From contig DASRFG010000003.1 in the NCBI GenBank assembly GCA_035651655.1, forward strand, positions 1-64,000: a stretch of DNA of 64,000 nucleotides, in the 5' to 3' direction. The position numbers and the translations under genes were made by a program. Of this stretch, positions 1 to 8,848 are shown piece by piece; position 1 is the stretch's first letter; every line of letters starts with the position of its first letter. Source of the stretch: Terriglobales bacterium (GTDB lineage Bacteria > Acidobacteriota > Terriglobia > Terriglobales > Acidobacteriaceae). Under the pieces are notes generated by a model. That model did not search any database. It was not told where the DNA came from and worked only from the letters and a program-made list of their open reading frames with translations.

Positions 1-755
1 ACTTGATCTTCGATCCTCACAGCGTCTCCATTGGTGTCCTGGCCTCCGTGATACCAAACGCTATCCACGTGGCCGAGTTCGTGGACGAGGACCTCTCCAA
101 GAGTGGCCTCGATTGGTTTCCCATTTTCCATGAGGTTCCCCGGCATATGCCCGAGATCACCGCTCGTTACGTAAATATGGGCGATCCCTGGTATTGCCAT
201 CGTTCCGGCTGGACTCATGCCTTTGTCAGCCGAACCGATGCTGATACCCATGATTTTCGTGCCGGGACTGACAAACTGGATGTCAGCACCCGCTTTGGTG
301 TCATTGATAATTCCACTCAGCTTGTTAGACACCGCATTGATGCTTCCGAAGGCATGACCTTTGCCGTCTTGGCCGTTCGTATAGATTCCAAGGTAGTGTT
401 TTCCATCTTTTCCCGCGTTGTCGTACAAGTAGCTACCTGCCTCGCCCGTTGCCTTCTGCAACGCTTCGAGCTGCTTTTTTCGCGCCGCGTCGTCTCCTCT
501 TAGTTCCAGATACTTACCTGTGGGGTCAACGAAGCGGACCGGGTTGTTTCGCGCGTAGGAGTACATGTTCCACTGCTGCGGGTCAATGACTTTCTGCTTC
601 ATGATCCCCGCAGGATCGGGAGACATGAATCTGCCCATTGAACTGCCGAAGTACCTTGCTTTGAAATTGTCCAAGCCGGACTCGGCATCCCGTTCTTTGC
701 CGGCGAACTTGTACTGCAAGCACAGCCATCCGTCACAGCTGAAAAGGGCTTGCAT
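1..755 (-). CDS. Rhs-family protein, C-terminal cassette with zincin motif (partial at window edge)
   Basis: Reading leftwards from an ATG at 755, the frame stays open to the window edge, so the C-terminus is missing. The first part is a typical Rhs-repeat core: KFAGKERDAESGLDNFKARY, then GRFMSPDP, YSYARNNPVRFVDPTG. After the DPTG boundary comes a unique tail of about 170 residues containing the motif VLVHELGHVD (HELGH encoded at 69-83), the HExxH signature of zinc metallopeptidases. Known Rhs proteins end in variable toxin domains, so the tail is inferred to be a metallopeptidase effector. An in-frame stop lies just upstream of the ATG, so this is only a C-terminal cassette without the long YD-repeat shell. 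It starts 6 bases after the end of the small secreted protein gene at 762-1217. The start codon is uncertain, since the cassette may be a displaced fragment that is not expressed alone. Confidence 0.7.
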   Translation of the reverse strand, partial: MQALFSCDGWLCLQYKFAGKERDAESGLDNFKARYFGSSMGRFMSPDPAGIMKQKVIDPQQWNMYSYARNNPVRFVDPTGKYLELRGDDAARKKQLEALQKATGEAGSYLYDNAGKDGKHYLGIYTNGQDGKGHAFGSINAVSNKLSGIINDTKAGADIQFVSPGTKIMGISIGSADKGMSPAGTMAIPGIAHIYVTSGDLGHMPGNLMENGKPIEATLGEVLVHELGHVDSVWYHGGQDTNGDAVRIEDQ

Positions 756-761
756 CGTACG

Positions 762-1217
762 TTAAGGTCGTCCACTCCCTGCGGCCTTGACGTTGATCAA
801 CTCTCGAATTCGGAACTCATATCGGCAGCAGAGTTGATGGCCTATGTCCTTGCCCGGATCGATGAAGTTGCCTACAGCAGTAATCTCCGCCTGCTCGTTC
901 CTCTTAAGGAGTTTCGTCAACTTTTTGTTGAGAGGAGACTTGAACTCAAAATGATCCTGATCAAACGTCGCCAAAACCACGTCGTGCTTGCCAGATGCCG
1001 GGTTCTCCTTTGGCGGACAAGAGTCGTCACGCAGGATTGAGAACTCTGGTCCACTTACGACCCTTGTCTGGACCCGTACTGCCTTTCCTGAATACTCGTT
1101 CGCATGGTCGACCAGAGCACAAAGTGTGATTGTGCTTCCAGAACTCGATGACATTTGCCTGCTCTGAGCGTGAATGCTCGCGATCAACAGCAGAATAAGA
1201 AGCGTGATTTGTTTCAT
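762..1217 (-). CDS. Small secreted protein between Rhs cassettes, possible immunity protein
   Basis: This 151-residue protein begins MKQITLLILLLIASIHAQ, a clear signal peptide with a hydrophobic core and AQ cleavage site. The mature part opens with a segment of the type CALVDHANEYSGKAVRVQTR, like small secreted OB-fold-like proteins common in acidobacteria. I cannot assign a biochemical role. The same frame is open upstream into an Rhs-core remnant ending DPTGHE, so a start at 1343 is possible; the ATG at 1217 is preferred because it follows a purine-rich GGGGAT and begins a signal peptide. Its place directly after an Rhs core and before a second one suggests an immunity-type or passenger gene left by Rhs C-terminal exchange; this is inference. 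Confidence 0.55.
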   Translation of the reverse strand: MKQITLLILLLIASIHAQSRQMSSSSGSTITLCALVDHANEYSGKAVRVQTRVVSGPEFSILRDDSCPPKENPASGKHDVVLATFDQDHFEFKSPLNKKLTKLLKRNEQAEITAVGNFIDPGKDIGHQLCCRYEFRIRELINVKAAGSGRP

Positions 1218-1451
1218 ATCATCCCCATGCCGGAACTCGTGTCCAGTCGGATCGGTGAGGTTAACAGGATTGTTTCTAACGTAACTGTATTTGTTCAGAG
1301 TCTGAGGATCGGCAAACAGCCCGCCCACCGGATCCGGCCTCATGAAACGCCCGGTTGAGGACGACTCATAGCGGGATACGGCATAATTGTAAGTAGTGTC
1401 ATAATTGTGCTCGTATCCGAGAAGCTCAGCAGACTTCTCTCTTTCAAAACC
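1218..1451 (-). pseudogene. Decayed Rhs core fragment
   Basis: The minus strand encodes, in one open frame, a recognisable but degenerate Rhs-repeat core: a GFERE start, SRYESSSTGRFMRPDP, LNKYSYVRNNPVNLTDPTG. In intact Rhs proteins this block lies just before the variable C-terminal tip. Here it begins immediately after the TGA of the YkuD gene (1452-1454) and runs into the small secreted protein gene in the same frame with no toxin domain after DPTG. There is no long YD-repeat shell upstream, so it cannot be a functional Rhs protein. It is best read as the scar of an Rhs gene replaced or truncated by recombination. Confidence 0.65.
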
Positions 1452-1970
1452 TCACGGCCGTATCTCAACCGGCGTGCCAGTTGGAACAAGCGACCAGATT
1501 TCCTCGATCTCTGGGTTGGTCACGGCGATGCATCCCGCTGTCCAGTTCACCTGCCGATGGAGTGACCCGACCCAGGCCCACTTCTCCTCGATGCCGTGGA
1601 TTTCGATCAGACCTCCGGGACTCGTGCCTTGCTTGCGCGCTCGTTCTCGATCTCGCGCGTTCGGATAGGAGATATGCAGCGCACGATGGAAACGGCTGTG
1701 CGCGTTCTTGGAGTCGATCATGTATTCGCCCTCGGGCGTCTCCCGATCTCCCGCCTGGCTCTTCGCTCCGCTGCCTCCACGTCCCAGCGAGACTTTGTAA
1801 GTTTTGAGCACCTGACCGTGGCTCAGCAGCGTCAGCGTGCGCGTGCTCTTCACGATCACCACGCGATCGGCCTTCGCTGCCGTACTCTTGTCCGCTGCCC
1901 AGCTCACCGCGCATAGCGCGAGGATCACTAGGAGCGTGCCACTATTTCCAAGCCGCTTCCGGTGTGCCAT
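1452..1970 (-). CDS. L,D-transpeptidase, YkuD family, exported
   Basis: A 172-residue exported protein. Residues 1-25 form a signal peptide (basic start, hydrophobic GTLLVILALCAVSWA). The rest is a single YkuD domain: VVIVKSTRTLTLLSHGQ, the DRETPEGEY segment, IEIHGI, and the catalytic motif TAGCIAV with the Cys nucleophile and upstream His. The family cross-links peptidoglycan between diaminopimelate residues or attaches proteins to it, in the periplasm. The gene overlaps the end of the preceding exported-protein gene by 29 bases, which suggests co-transcription. There is no LysM or other wall-binding domain, so it is the minimal YkuD form. Confidence 0.88.
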   Translation of the reverse strand: MAHRKRLGNSGTLLVILALCAVSWAADKSTAAKADRVVIVKSTRTLTLLSHGQVLKTYKVSLGRGGSGAKSQAGDRETPEGEYMIDSKNAHSRFHRALHISYPNARDRERARKQGTSPGGLIEIHGIEEKWAWVGSLHRQVNWTAGCIAVTNPEIEEIWSLVPTGTPVEIRP

Positions 1971-2421
1971 GCAGCAGCTCTCTGACGCTCGGCTCTAAGT
2001 CCTCGACGTGGTGATACAGCTTTCCCTGGAACAAGAGATAACCCTTCGGAGTGGACGCCAGTTTCTTCTCACGCCATGGCCGGGGCAAGGTCTCGCCTGC
2101 GCGCTGAACCGTCCTGCTAACAAGCCGATATTTTACCTGGCCGGGTAACTGCCCGTCCCATTCACCCAAGGAAACGACTTGCCCGTCTCCATGGCTTATC
2201 GTATATCGCCCCGACTCTCGATTAACTACGCACTCCACAACAGCGAAGTGCTTTTGATCGTCGAAGTAGAGCACGGTTGTCGCTCCCGTCTCCAGCTTCG
2301 GATTGACGCTCGGCGGAGCATGCTCCCATTTCATGTGCGCCGGGAGCCAAGCACCTGTTGGCTTGACGCCCTGTGCGAACGCAGCACAACTCCAGAGAAC
2401 AAACAGGATGATTTTCTTCAT
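1942..2421 (-). CDS. Exported hypothetical protein upstream of YkuD
   Basis: About 159 residues starting at the ATG at 2421, chosen because MKKIILFVLWSCAAFAQ is a clean signal peptide; a longer frame to 2571 adds 50 residues without signal character. The mature protein is basic to neutral with alternating hydrophobic strands (TTVLYFDDQKHFAVVEC, GRYTISHGDGQVVSLGEWDG) and ends in a helical tail. I do not recognise the family; it looks like a small periplasmic beta-rich protein. It overlaps the YkuD gene by 29 bases in another frame and is probably in the same transcript, so a cell-envelope role is a reasonable guess only. Confidence 0.65.
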   Translation of the reverse strand: MKKIILFVLWSCAAFAQGVKPTGAWLPAHMKWEHAPPSVNPKLETGATTVLYFDDQKHFAVVECVVNRESGRYTISHGDGQVVSLGEWDGQLPGQVKYRLVSRTVQRAGETLPRPWREKKLASTPKGYLLFQGKLYHHVEDLEPSVRELLHGTPEAAWK

Positions 2422-2625
2422 GGCTGATCCGTCGGAACGTCTATGGCTGCTGGTATGGTCGCATGGGGCATGTTGTTCCACATGTACTCGGCGAACCTTA
2501 TGTCCGTTCCGTAGCAGAGGCACCGATTTTTCGCAAAATTCCACAACGTTTTTGTTCCGGGTGCGGAACAAAGAAGAGACGGCTCGTTTGACCTCAAGAG
2601 TAAAGGGATCGAGTTAAAGTCAGTC

Positions 2626-3639
2626 CTACTGACGTGGTGCGTAATACCCGGGGCGGGCGCGCACGCGGATCTTCTTATTGTTGGCGACGATCTCGATGGA
2701 GTGATACCGGCCATCGGGAGAGAACTCTGCCGGCTTATAGGCAACCGAATACTGGCTGCGTAGTTCTTCTTGGATGGCGCTGAAGGCGCGAGTAATGTCG
2801 CTCATCTTAAACGGGAAGAACGCACGTCCTCCGGTCGCCGTCGCCAATTGTTCCAGAGTGTTATCACCGCGCATGATTACGCCGCTATCGTCTGTGCTGA
2901 TGGCATAGATCACGACTTCAGCGCGTTGCGCCATCTGAATGGCGTCCGCCAGGCGCTCCTCGCTCTGGTTGTCCTCACCGTCACTCACCACGATTAACGC
3001 GCGGCGAACCGGTTGAGCGTCGCTGCTCTTCAGGAGTTTTTCCCGGCACGCCAGGTAGACGGCATCGTAGAGAGCGGTGCCGCCACCGTCATGCAGCCGG
3101 TGGACCGCTTCCGAGAGGTGCAGAACGTTGTCGGTGTAGTCCTGCATCAGGACGGAGTGACTGTTAAACCCGATTACGAATGCTTTGTCAGTCCGCGGCC
3201 GCAGCACCTGGTTTAGAAATTGAATTGCGGACTCTTGCTCGAAACCCATGCGGGCACTGACCGAACCACTGGAGTCAATCACCAAGCCGACACGTAAAGG
3301 CAGATCAGTGGCGCCGCGGAAGTCCAGAATACTTTGCGCCGGCTTTTGATTGTCGAGCACGGAAAAATCATTTTGTGAAAGATTCTTTACAAATTTGCCG
3401 TGGCTGTTTGTGGCGGTGAAAACCACGCTCACTTCATCCACCCGCTTGCGGATGGTGATCAGAGGAGTGTTGGTCTGCTCGTCCATCGCTTCCGGAGTGG
3501 CTTCGGTCACGGCGGTGCTCGCCGTAGCCAGATAAGGAGAGGCAACCGCCATCCCCGCGCTTTGTGCCCGGGCCGGGGTTTCCCACAGGGGCGTCCCCAA
3601 GGTTGCGGCGAGCAGCGCGATGAGAGGCAAAAATTTCAT
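2626..3639 (-). CDS. VWFA-related secreted protein of the acidobacterial type
   Basis: A 337-residue exported protein: signal peptide at residues 1-26 ending in ARAQS, a strand segment typical of this group (VSVVFTATNSHGKFVKNLS), then a von Willebrand A domain with the metal-binding MIDAS motif VIDSSGSVSAR, a second conserved segment DGGGTALYDAVY, and VVSDGEDNQS. The C-terminus carries the GRYHSIEIV and RVRARPGYYAPR segments usual in this family. The family is abundant in acidobacteria and its ligand is unknown; metal-dependent protein binding at the cell surface is the general expectation. It is transcribed leftwards, with a 50-base gap to the next gene. Confidence 0.9.
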   Translation of the reverse strand: MKFLPLIALLAATLGTPLWETPARAQSAGMAVASPYLATASTAVTEATPEAMDEQTNTPLITIRKRVDEVSVVFTATNSHGKFVKNLSQNDFSVLDNQKPAQSILDFRGATDLPLRVGLVIDSSGSVSARMGFEQESAIQFLNQVLRPRTDKAFVIGFNSHSVLMQDYTDNVLHLSEAVHRLHDGGGTALYDAVYLACREKLLKSSDAQPVRRALIVVSDGEDNQSEERLADAIQMAQRAEVVIYAISTDDSGVIMRGDNTLEQLATATGGRAFFPFKMSDITRAFSAIQEELRSQYSVAYKPAEFSPDGRYHSIEIVANNKKIRVRARPGYYAPRQ

Positions 3640-3823
3640 TCGATGTGCATTTTCTGCCGTTTAAGGCAGCTGGCAATGCCGTCTAGATAATTACTGCAGT
3701 TTGGGTGCCACAAAAAGACTCTAGGATAGGGAGGGGGATGCTGCCAAGTTACATATGGGGCTCGAACTTTCGTTACCCGCGTTCTTCTTTAGTTTAAGAT
3801 GAGAATTCCCCCATGGAGGTTTC

Positions 3824-4537
3824 ATGAAACGGCAGTGTATGTCTTTGACATTGGTACTCTTTCTAGCAGGTACTCTGTTTGCCGGGAGCAACGAAAAAGA
3901 ATCTGATCGGGTGAAGCAGGCGGGTGAGGTGCTCAAAGAAATTGTTAACATTCCGGACAACATACCTAAAGATTTGTTCGATCGCGCCGAGTGCGTGATC
4001 GTATTGCCGTCGGTTAAGAAATTCGCCATTGGGATCGGCGGAAGCTATGGCCGCGGGGTTATGACGTGCCGCACCGGACAGCACTTCACCGGACCGTGGA
4101 GCGCTCCCGCAATGTATGCGCTGGAAGGCGGCAATATCGGGTTTCAACTGGGCGGGCAAGCCACTGACTTTGTCTTACTGGTGATGAACCCCCACGGCGC
4201 GGACTCGTTACTCAAGAGCAAGGTAAAGTTGGGCGCTGATGCTGCAGCCGCGGCCGGCCCCAAGGGTAGAGCCGCAACCGCCGCGACCGACGTGGTCATG
4301 CGAGCGGAAATACTTTCGTATTCACGGTCGCGGGGTTTGTTCGCGGGAATCTCGCTCGAAGGCTCAACCCTGCGTCAGGACAATAGCGCCAACCAGAAAC
4401 TGTACGGCCGGAAGATCACCGCGCGCGAAATCGTACGCCAGCAAAGGGTCGGTATACCGGCATCAGGACGGGAACTGGTAGCGGTGTTGAATCACCATTC
4501 GCCCCGGAACCTGTCAGACAAACAATCGCTGCAGTAG
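3824..4537 (+). CDS. SYLF (Ysc84-type) domain lipid-binding protein, exported
   Basis: 237 residues with a signal peptide (MKRQCMSLTLVLFLAGTLFAG) followed by a SYLF domain: helical DRVKQAGEVLKEIVNIP, then FDRAECVIVLPSVKKFAIG, GGSYGRGVMTCR, FQLGGQATDFVLLVMN, and LLKSKVKLGADAAAAAGPKG. SYLF domains bind phosphoinositides in eukaryotes; bacterial members are periplasmic or outer-membrane associated with unclear roles. A strong Shine-Dalgarno GGAGG sits six bases before the ATG. The gene stands alone, divergent from the VWA gene. Confidence 0.88.
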   Translation: MKRQCMSLTLVLFLAGTLFAGSNEKESDRVKQAGEVLKEIVNIPDNIPKDLFDRAECVIVLPSVKKFAIGIGGSYGRGVMTCRTGQHFTGPWSAPAMYALEGGNIGFQLGGQATDFVLLVMNPHGADSLLKSKVKLGADAAAAAGPKGRAATAATDVVMRAEILSYSRSRGLFAGISLEGSTLRQDNSANQKLYGRKITAREIVRQQRVGIPASGRELVAVLNHHSPRNLSDKQSLQ

Positions 4538-4700
4538 CTTGGAATGCCGTCGCCGGCGGGGTGATAAGCGAGGTACAGGCGGCATGGAATTAACTTCGAA
4601 GCGCTGTACATGAAGTAAGCTGGGCCGGGGTTCTAGTGCTCGGGTTGCGCGCTATGTGGCGGCGCAGCTCGACTGTTGTCGAGATAAGCGGGCTCCATCT

Positions 4701-5417
4701 ATGCAGTGTCTTATTGTCACGCAGGACCCAACCTTACTCGCGGTTGTGCGGGGAGTGTTTGCCGACCTGAGCATTGACCTGGAGTTGCGGCGGGAAGCGG
4801 CTAGCGCCGTGGATCTATGTAAGACGCGTCACCTGGATGGCCTGGTCATTGATTGCGATGACATCCCCGGCGGTGGCGAAGCGCTCAGTAAAATCAGGAA
4901 TAGCCCTTCCAACAAGTCCGCAACTATTTTTGCGGTGGTGAACGGCACTACCAGCGTAGAGAGTGCCGGTACGCTGGGAGCGAACTATGTTCTGCGCAAG
5001 CCGGTTGAAAAGGAACGGCTGCGCTCCTTTCTCGATCTTGCGCTCGCCAGAATGGAGCGCGAGCACCGCCGCTATTTCCGGTATCCGGTTGACCTCCCGG
5101 TAGAACTCCAGACCGCTACGGGAGAGACTATTTCCGTGGACCTGGTCAACATCAGTGAAGGCGGAATGGCGGTGCGGCTCAACCGTAAGATCGAACTGCA
5201 GGGAGTTCTTACTATCCAGTTAAAGCTGCCAAGTACGGAAGAGAGAACTTTCAACGCCAAGGCGGTGGTCGCCTGGACCAACCCGTCATTGGCAGGTCTG
5301 AGATTTCTCTACGTGGCTGCTGAAAGCGAACTCATCTTTCGCAGTTGGATGGACACCTTGGAAGGGCAGTTCCAATTCCGCCAGTCACTCAAGAGCGGAG
5401 CACAGGGCGCCCGGTAA
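4701..5417 (+). CDS. Receiver-like plus PilZ domain protein (c-di-GMP effector)
   Basis: About 238 residues from the ATG at 4701 (MQCLIVTQDPTLL begins the receiver-like strand; the longer start at 4656 adds unrelated residues). Residues 1-115 resemble a CheY-like receiver: GLVIDCDDIPGG around the usual phospho-Asp strand and the conserved Lys in YVLRKPVEKERL. Residues 118-225 are a PilZ domain with both c-di-GMP motifs visible: RRYFR (RxxxR) and NISEGG (N/DxSxxG). It probably links a phospho-signal or protein contact to c-di-GMP binding; the target is unknown. The receiver lacks the usual N-terminal acidic pair, so phosphorylation is doubtful. Confidence 0.85.
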   Translation: MQCLIVTQDPTLLAVVRGVFADLSIDLELRREAASAVDLCKTRHLDGLVIDCDDIPGGGEALSKIRNSPSNKSATIFAVVNGTTSVESAGTLGANYVLRKPVEKERLRSFLDLALARMEREHRRYFRYPVDLPVELQTATGETISVDLVNISEGGMAVRLNRKIELQGVLTIQLKLPSTEERTFNAKAVVAWTNPSLAGLRFLYVAAESELIFRSWMDTLEGQFQFRQSLKSGAQGAR

Positions 5418-5432
5418 CCTATTTCACCGAAT

Positions 5433-6548
5433 TCAACGCCGCTGATCAAAGCTGATTTTAAGAATTCGTCCCTGCGTGCCCACGAGCCAGCCCGCGCGAC
5501 GGCTGGCGAATGCCACGGCCCAATAGTTCGTAACTCCCGGCAGTAAAAACCAGGTCTTACCTTCATTGGGCGACCAGGCAGCGCCGCTCGGGCCGGTAGC
5601 TACTACGGCATGGCTTGCGCCGCCACCATCCGCGCGCCCGTGCCCATCATCTCCACGGCCGATTTCCCGTACATAGCTCAGCCCGTATACGGAGCCAGGA
5701 AAAGGAGTGCGCGTGGCCAGCTTCCAGGTCTTTCCGCCGTCGTTCGAGCGCGCAATATTGTTGGAGAACTCGGTGGGCGTAACCAGCTCTCCGCCGCCCA
5801 AAATGCCATGGATTGCATCGCGGAAATCCACGCTGATTACGCCTGAGGTCGGTGTGCCCTGCACGATGGGCGTGTTGTACGCGGTCCATGAGTCGCCGCC
5901 ATCGCGGGTGGCGATGATGCGTGCCTTCTGGGCGCCGCCAGTACCGATCCAGGCCCGGTTCCTGCCCTGGGTCGCGATGCAAGTGCCACTCGCGGCAAAT
6001 GCGGCTTCGCCGGGCTGGGCAGCCGGGAGATTGTTGCCGATGTCTTGCCACGTCTCGCCGTCACGCGTCCGGATCACGGGGAAACGGCCAGCTACCGAAT
6101 CCGCCATGGTGACTCCGCGCTTCGGAGTCCAAAAGGCAAAGCAGTCATAGAACCCGTTCGGGTCGGTGTTTTGGAATTGCAATGACCAGAATTTCCCGCC
6201 GTCTTCGGTCTTGTAAATGCGCGAGTCGGTGCCCACTCCCGCCGAGAGCAGATAAGCGACCTTGTCGCTGACTCCCTGCACGTCGCGAAACTGCAGGCTC
6301 TCAGCGCCTGGAACCACGGCGGCGTGCCACGTCTTTCCACCGTCAGTAGTCAGAGCGTAGGTTCCGCCGACCCCGCTTGCCCATACCACTCGTTCGCTAA
6401 CCGGGCTGATGGCCTGTAGCCGATTGGTGGTACCGCTCTGCTGCGGCGTGAGCTTGGGATGGCGATCAGCGGAAAAGCTAAGGACAGAGACGCAAATCAG
6501 AAGCGTGGCGAGAGCGGCGGAACGAAAACGGGACATAGGATACCTCAT
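5433..6548 (-). CDS. Exported BNR/Asp-box (YCF48-like) beta-propeller
   Basis: About 371 residues from an ATG at 6548; the frame extends further upstream but only this start gives a signal peptide (SAALATLLICVSVLSFSA). The body carries six Asp-box-like motifs: TTDGGKTWHA, TEDGGKFWSL, RTRDGETWQD, ATRDGGDSWTA, RSNDGGKTWKL, SPNEGKTWFL. Such repeats build a six- to seven-bladed propeller related to sialidases and the HCF136/YCF48 photosystem assembly factor. Sialidase catalytic residues are not evident, so it is more likely a binding or scaffold protein outside the cytoplasm. It converges with the receiver-PilZ gene, the stops being 16 bases apart. Confidence 0.85.
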   Translation of the reverse strand: MRYPMSRFRSAALATLLICVSVLSFSADRHPKLTPQQSGTTNRLQAISPVSERVVWASGVGGTYALTTDGGKTWHAAVVPGAESLQFRDVQGVSDKVAYLLSAGVGTDSRIYKTEDGGKFWSLQFQNTDPNGFYDCFAFWTPKRGVTMADSVAGRFPVIRTRDGETWQDIGNNLPAAQPGEAAFAASGTCIATQGRNRAWIGTGGAQKARIIATRDGGDSWTAYNTPIVQGTPTSGVISVDFRDAIHGILGGGELVTPTEFSNNIARSNDGGKTWKLATRTPFPGSVYGLSYVREIGRGDDGHGRADGGGASHAVVATGPSGAAWSPNEGKTWFLLPGVTNYWAVAFASRRAGWLVGTQGRILKISFDQRR

Positions 6549-6804
6549 CGGCTGGGTGTAAATGCGACCGGGGCGGCAGTATAGGACGGGCGCGAAAGGC
6601 CTGTCAAACGTGGCATGCACAGGATTGGACAGCGGGTGAGCAGCGATATTGATTCCAACGGTTCCTCCACATCCACTCTCACTCTTCCGCTCAGCTACAA
6701 TAATCAGTTGACCACGCTGCATCATTTTCACTAGATGAGAACTCTTTTTTGAGACCGAGTGCAGGGAATTTCCTGTCTCCAGATAATGAAAGGAAGACGC
6801 ACGG

Positions 6805-7737
6805 GTGATTGGGGCCATTGATGTCGGAGGGACAAAAATTGCAGTTGCCATGGTGGCGGAAAACGGGAGGATCGTGCACAAGATGGAATCTCCTACGGCT
6901 GCCGAGCGCGGGTTCGCCGATGGGTTGGCACGTATGCGGCAGATGTTGCAAGAGTGCTCCCGCGCCGCGGATGCTCCCATCACCGGAATAGGAATTGGAA
7001 GCAGCGGCCCGGTTGATCCGTGGACCGGCATCTACGGCCGGGTGGACACCCTGCCCACCTGGGAAGGGTCTGACATCATGAAGCCACTGGAGAGCCAATT
7101 CGGTGTGCGCGTGGCAGTGGAAAATGATGCTGATGCTGCGGCGCTGGCGGAGTCTGCATGGGGCGCCGGTAAGGGAAAGACCCGCTTTATTTATGTGACC
7201 ATCAGCACGGGGATCGGCGGCGGAATAGTATTTGATGGTCAGCTCTATCGCGGAGTTGACGGCGCCCATCCCGAAGTAGGTCATTTTGTGGTTGAGGCGT
7301 CAGGGCCAGAATGCTACTGCGGCGCCCACGGCTGCTGGGAGTGGATGGCAGCAGGTCCCGCAATGGTGTCGTGGATGAAAGCGAATGCACCTAAAGGCGC
7401 CCGGCTGCCGGAAGGCCTGAGCGCGAAGATGATCTGCGAAATGGCGGAGCAGAACGATCCTCTGGCCAAGAAGGCGGTTGAGCGAGAAGGCTATTACATC
7501 GGAGTTGGGCTTGCTAACCTGGTGATGTCATTTTGCCCCGATCGTATTGCCCTTGGCGGGGGCCTTATGGGCAGCTCCCATCTTTTTATGGACCGCATCC
7601 ACGAGGTGGTGCGGACCAATTGCACGTTGGTTCCTGCTTATAAGACTGAGATCGTGCTTGCCTCCATGGGCCCAGATACCGGGGTGGTGGGCGCCGCCAG
7701 CGCCTGGTACAACCGCTACGGCGAACGAAAAGAATGA
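6805..7737 (+). CDS. ROK-family sugar kinase (glucokinase-like)
   Basis: 310 residues starting with GTG at 6805 behind an AGGAAG ribosome site. Visible motifs: N-terminal phosphate loop GAIDVGGTKIAV, the second phosphate motif around STGIGGGIVFDG, catalytic Asp in VENDADAAALAE (about residue 109), and the ROK zinc motif ending CYCGAHGCWEW near residue 170. Known members phosphorylate glucose, N-acetylglucosamine, N-acetylmannosamine or fructose with ATP. The gene overlaps the SIS-domain gene by four bases (ATGA), so the two form an operon, suggesting amino-sugar or hexose phosphate use. No N-terminal helix-turn-helix is present, so it is a kinase and not a ROK repressor. Confidence 0.9.
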   Translation: MIGAIDVGGTKIAVAMVAENGRIVHKMESPTAAERGFADGLARMRQMLQECSRAADAPITGIGIGSSGPVDPWTGIYGRVDTLPTWEGSDIMKPLESQFGVRVAVENDADAAALAESAWGAGKGKTRFIYVTISTGIGGGIVFDGQLYRGVDGAHPEVGHFVVEASGPECYCGAHGCWEWMAAGPAMVSWMKANAPKGARLPEGLSAKMICEMAEQNDPLAKKAVEREGYYIGVGLANLVMSFCPDRIALGGGLMGSSHLFMDRIHEVVRTNCTLVPAYKTEIVLASMGPDTGVVGAASAWYNRYGERKE

Positions 7738-8780
7738 GCGATAAAACCGTAATACAAGGGCAATACTTTCGTGACCTGCTGGCCCAGCCGCAGGCCTTGC
7801 GTGACACGCTTGCCGGTCTCCAACTTACTCCCAAATTGCAGGAGCTGGCGGTGGGACTGGATCGCGAGAAGTATCAGCGCATCGTGCTCACCGGAATGGG
7901 CGGTTCCTTCCACGCGTTGCATCCCCTGAACCTGCGGCTAACTGAGCACGGGTTCACCAGCGTGATGGCGGAAACCTCTGAGCTCATTCATTACATGCCG
8001 CAGCTCCTGACCCAGGAGACGCTGTTGATTGCGGTTTCGCAGTCCGGTAGAAGCGCCGAAACTTTGCGCCTGCTCGAAATGCCTGAACGGCGCGGCCCAA
8101 TTATCGGAATCACGAACACCGAAGGTTCGCCCCTCGCAACCCGCGCGACCGCGGCGGTGGTCACGCGCGCGGGCAACGAATTTTCAGTCTCGTGCAAGAC
8201 TTGGGTGGCGGCGGTGGCGGCCATGGCCTGGATCGGTGAGGTGCTGTGTGAGGGCAAGCCGGAGCGCATCACCGCCGAACTTGCAGCAGCGGCTGACGCC
8301 ATGCAGCAGTACCTGAATAACTGGGAAAGACATGTAGGCGCACTTATCCCCGAGCTCGAGGGAATACGCGATCTGTTCACCGTAGGACGGGGCAGCTCGC
8401 TGGCTGCAGCTTTGACCGCCGGCCTCACCATTAAGGAATCAACCCGCGTCCATTCTGAAGGGATGAGCAGCGCTGCCATGCGTCATGGCCCGTTTGAAAT
8501 CCTCAGTCCGGAAGTCTTTGTTTTGGTGTACGAGGGTGATTCCAAAACCACCGATCTGAACCGCGCCCTGATCAGCGACGTTCGAAAAATAGGCGCGCGC
8601 GCCGTCCTTTGTGGCCCGCATTCAGACCAACCGGCCGCCAAGTTGCCCGAGAGCGGAAACGGCGCGCGTCCAGTGTTGGAGATGTTGCCGGCGCAAATGA
8701 TTTCGCTCGCGCTAGCCGCGATCAAGGGAATTGAAGCGGGGAAATTCCAACGCATTGCCAAGGTCACCGCCACGGAGTAG
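7734..8780 (+). CDS. SIS-domain sugar-phosphate isomerase/deaminase-like protein
   Basis: 348 residues with two SIS (sugar isomerase) modules, as in the isomerase half of glucosamine-6-phosphate synthase. Signatures include the first-module GMGGSFHAL and SQSGRSAETL (phosphosugar-binding SxS), and in the second module GRGSSLAAAL followed by KESTRVHSEGMSSAAMRHGP, the conserved Lys-Glu and His of GlmS/AgaS-type proteins. There is no glutaminase domain, so it probably acts on a phosphosugar with ammonia release or simple aldose-ketose isomerisation. Its ATGA overlap with the ROK kinase supports a two-step kinase-isomerase pathway for an amino sugar; the substrate is unknown. Confidence 0.87.
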   Translation: MSDKTVIQGQYFRDLLAQPQALRDTLAGLQLTPKLQELAVGLDREKYQRIVLTGMGGSFHALHPLNLRLTEHGFTSVMAETSELIHYMPQLLTQETLLIAVSQSGRSAETLRLLEMPERRGPIIGITNTEGSPLATRATAAVVTRAGNEFSVSCKTWVAAVAAMAWIGEVLCEGKPERITAELAAAADAMQQYLNNWERHVGALIPELEGIRDLFTVGRGSSLAAALTAGLTIKESTRVHSEGMSSAAMRHGPFEILSPEVFVLVYEGDSKTTDLNRALISDVRKIGARAVLCGPHSDQPAAKLPESGNGARPVLEMLPAQMISLALAAIKGIEAGKFQRIAKVTATE

Positions 8781-8848
8781 GGAAACCCAGCCGGTGGTCA
8801 GCTTCGATGCCTCAGGGGTGCGCTGAATTGAAGGGCGCCGAGTTCACA

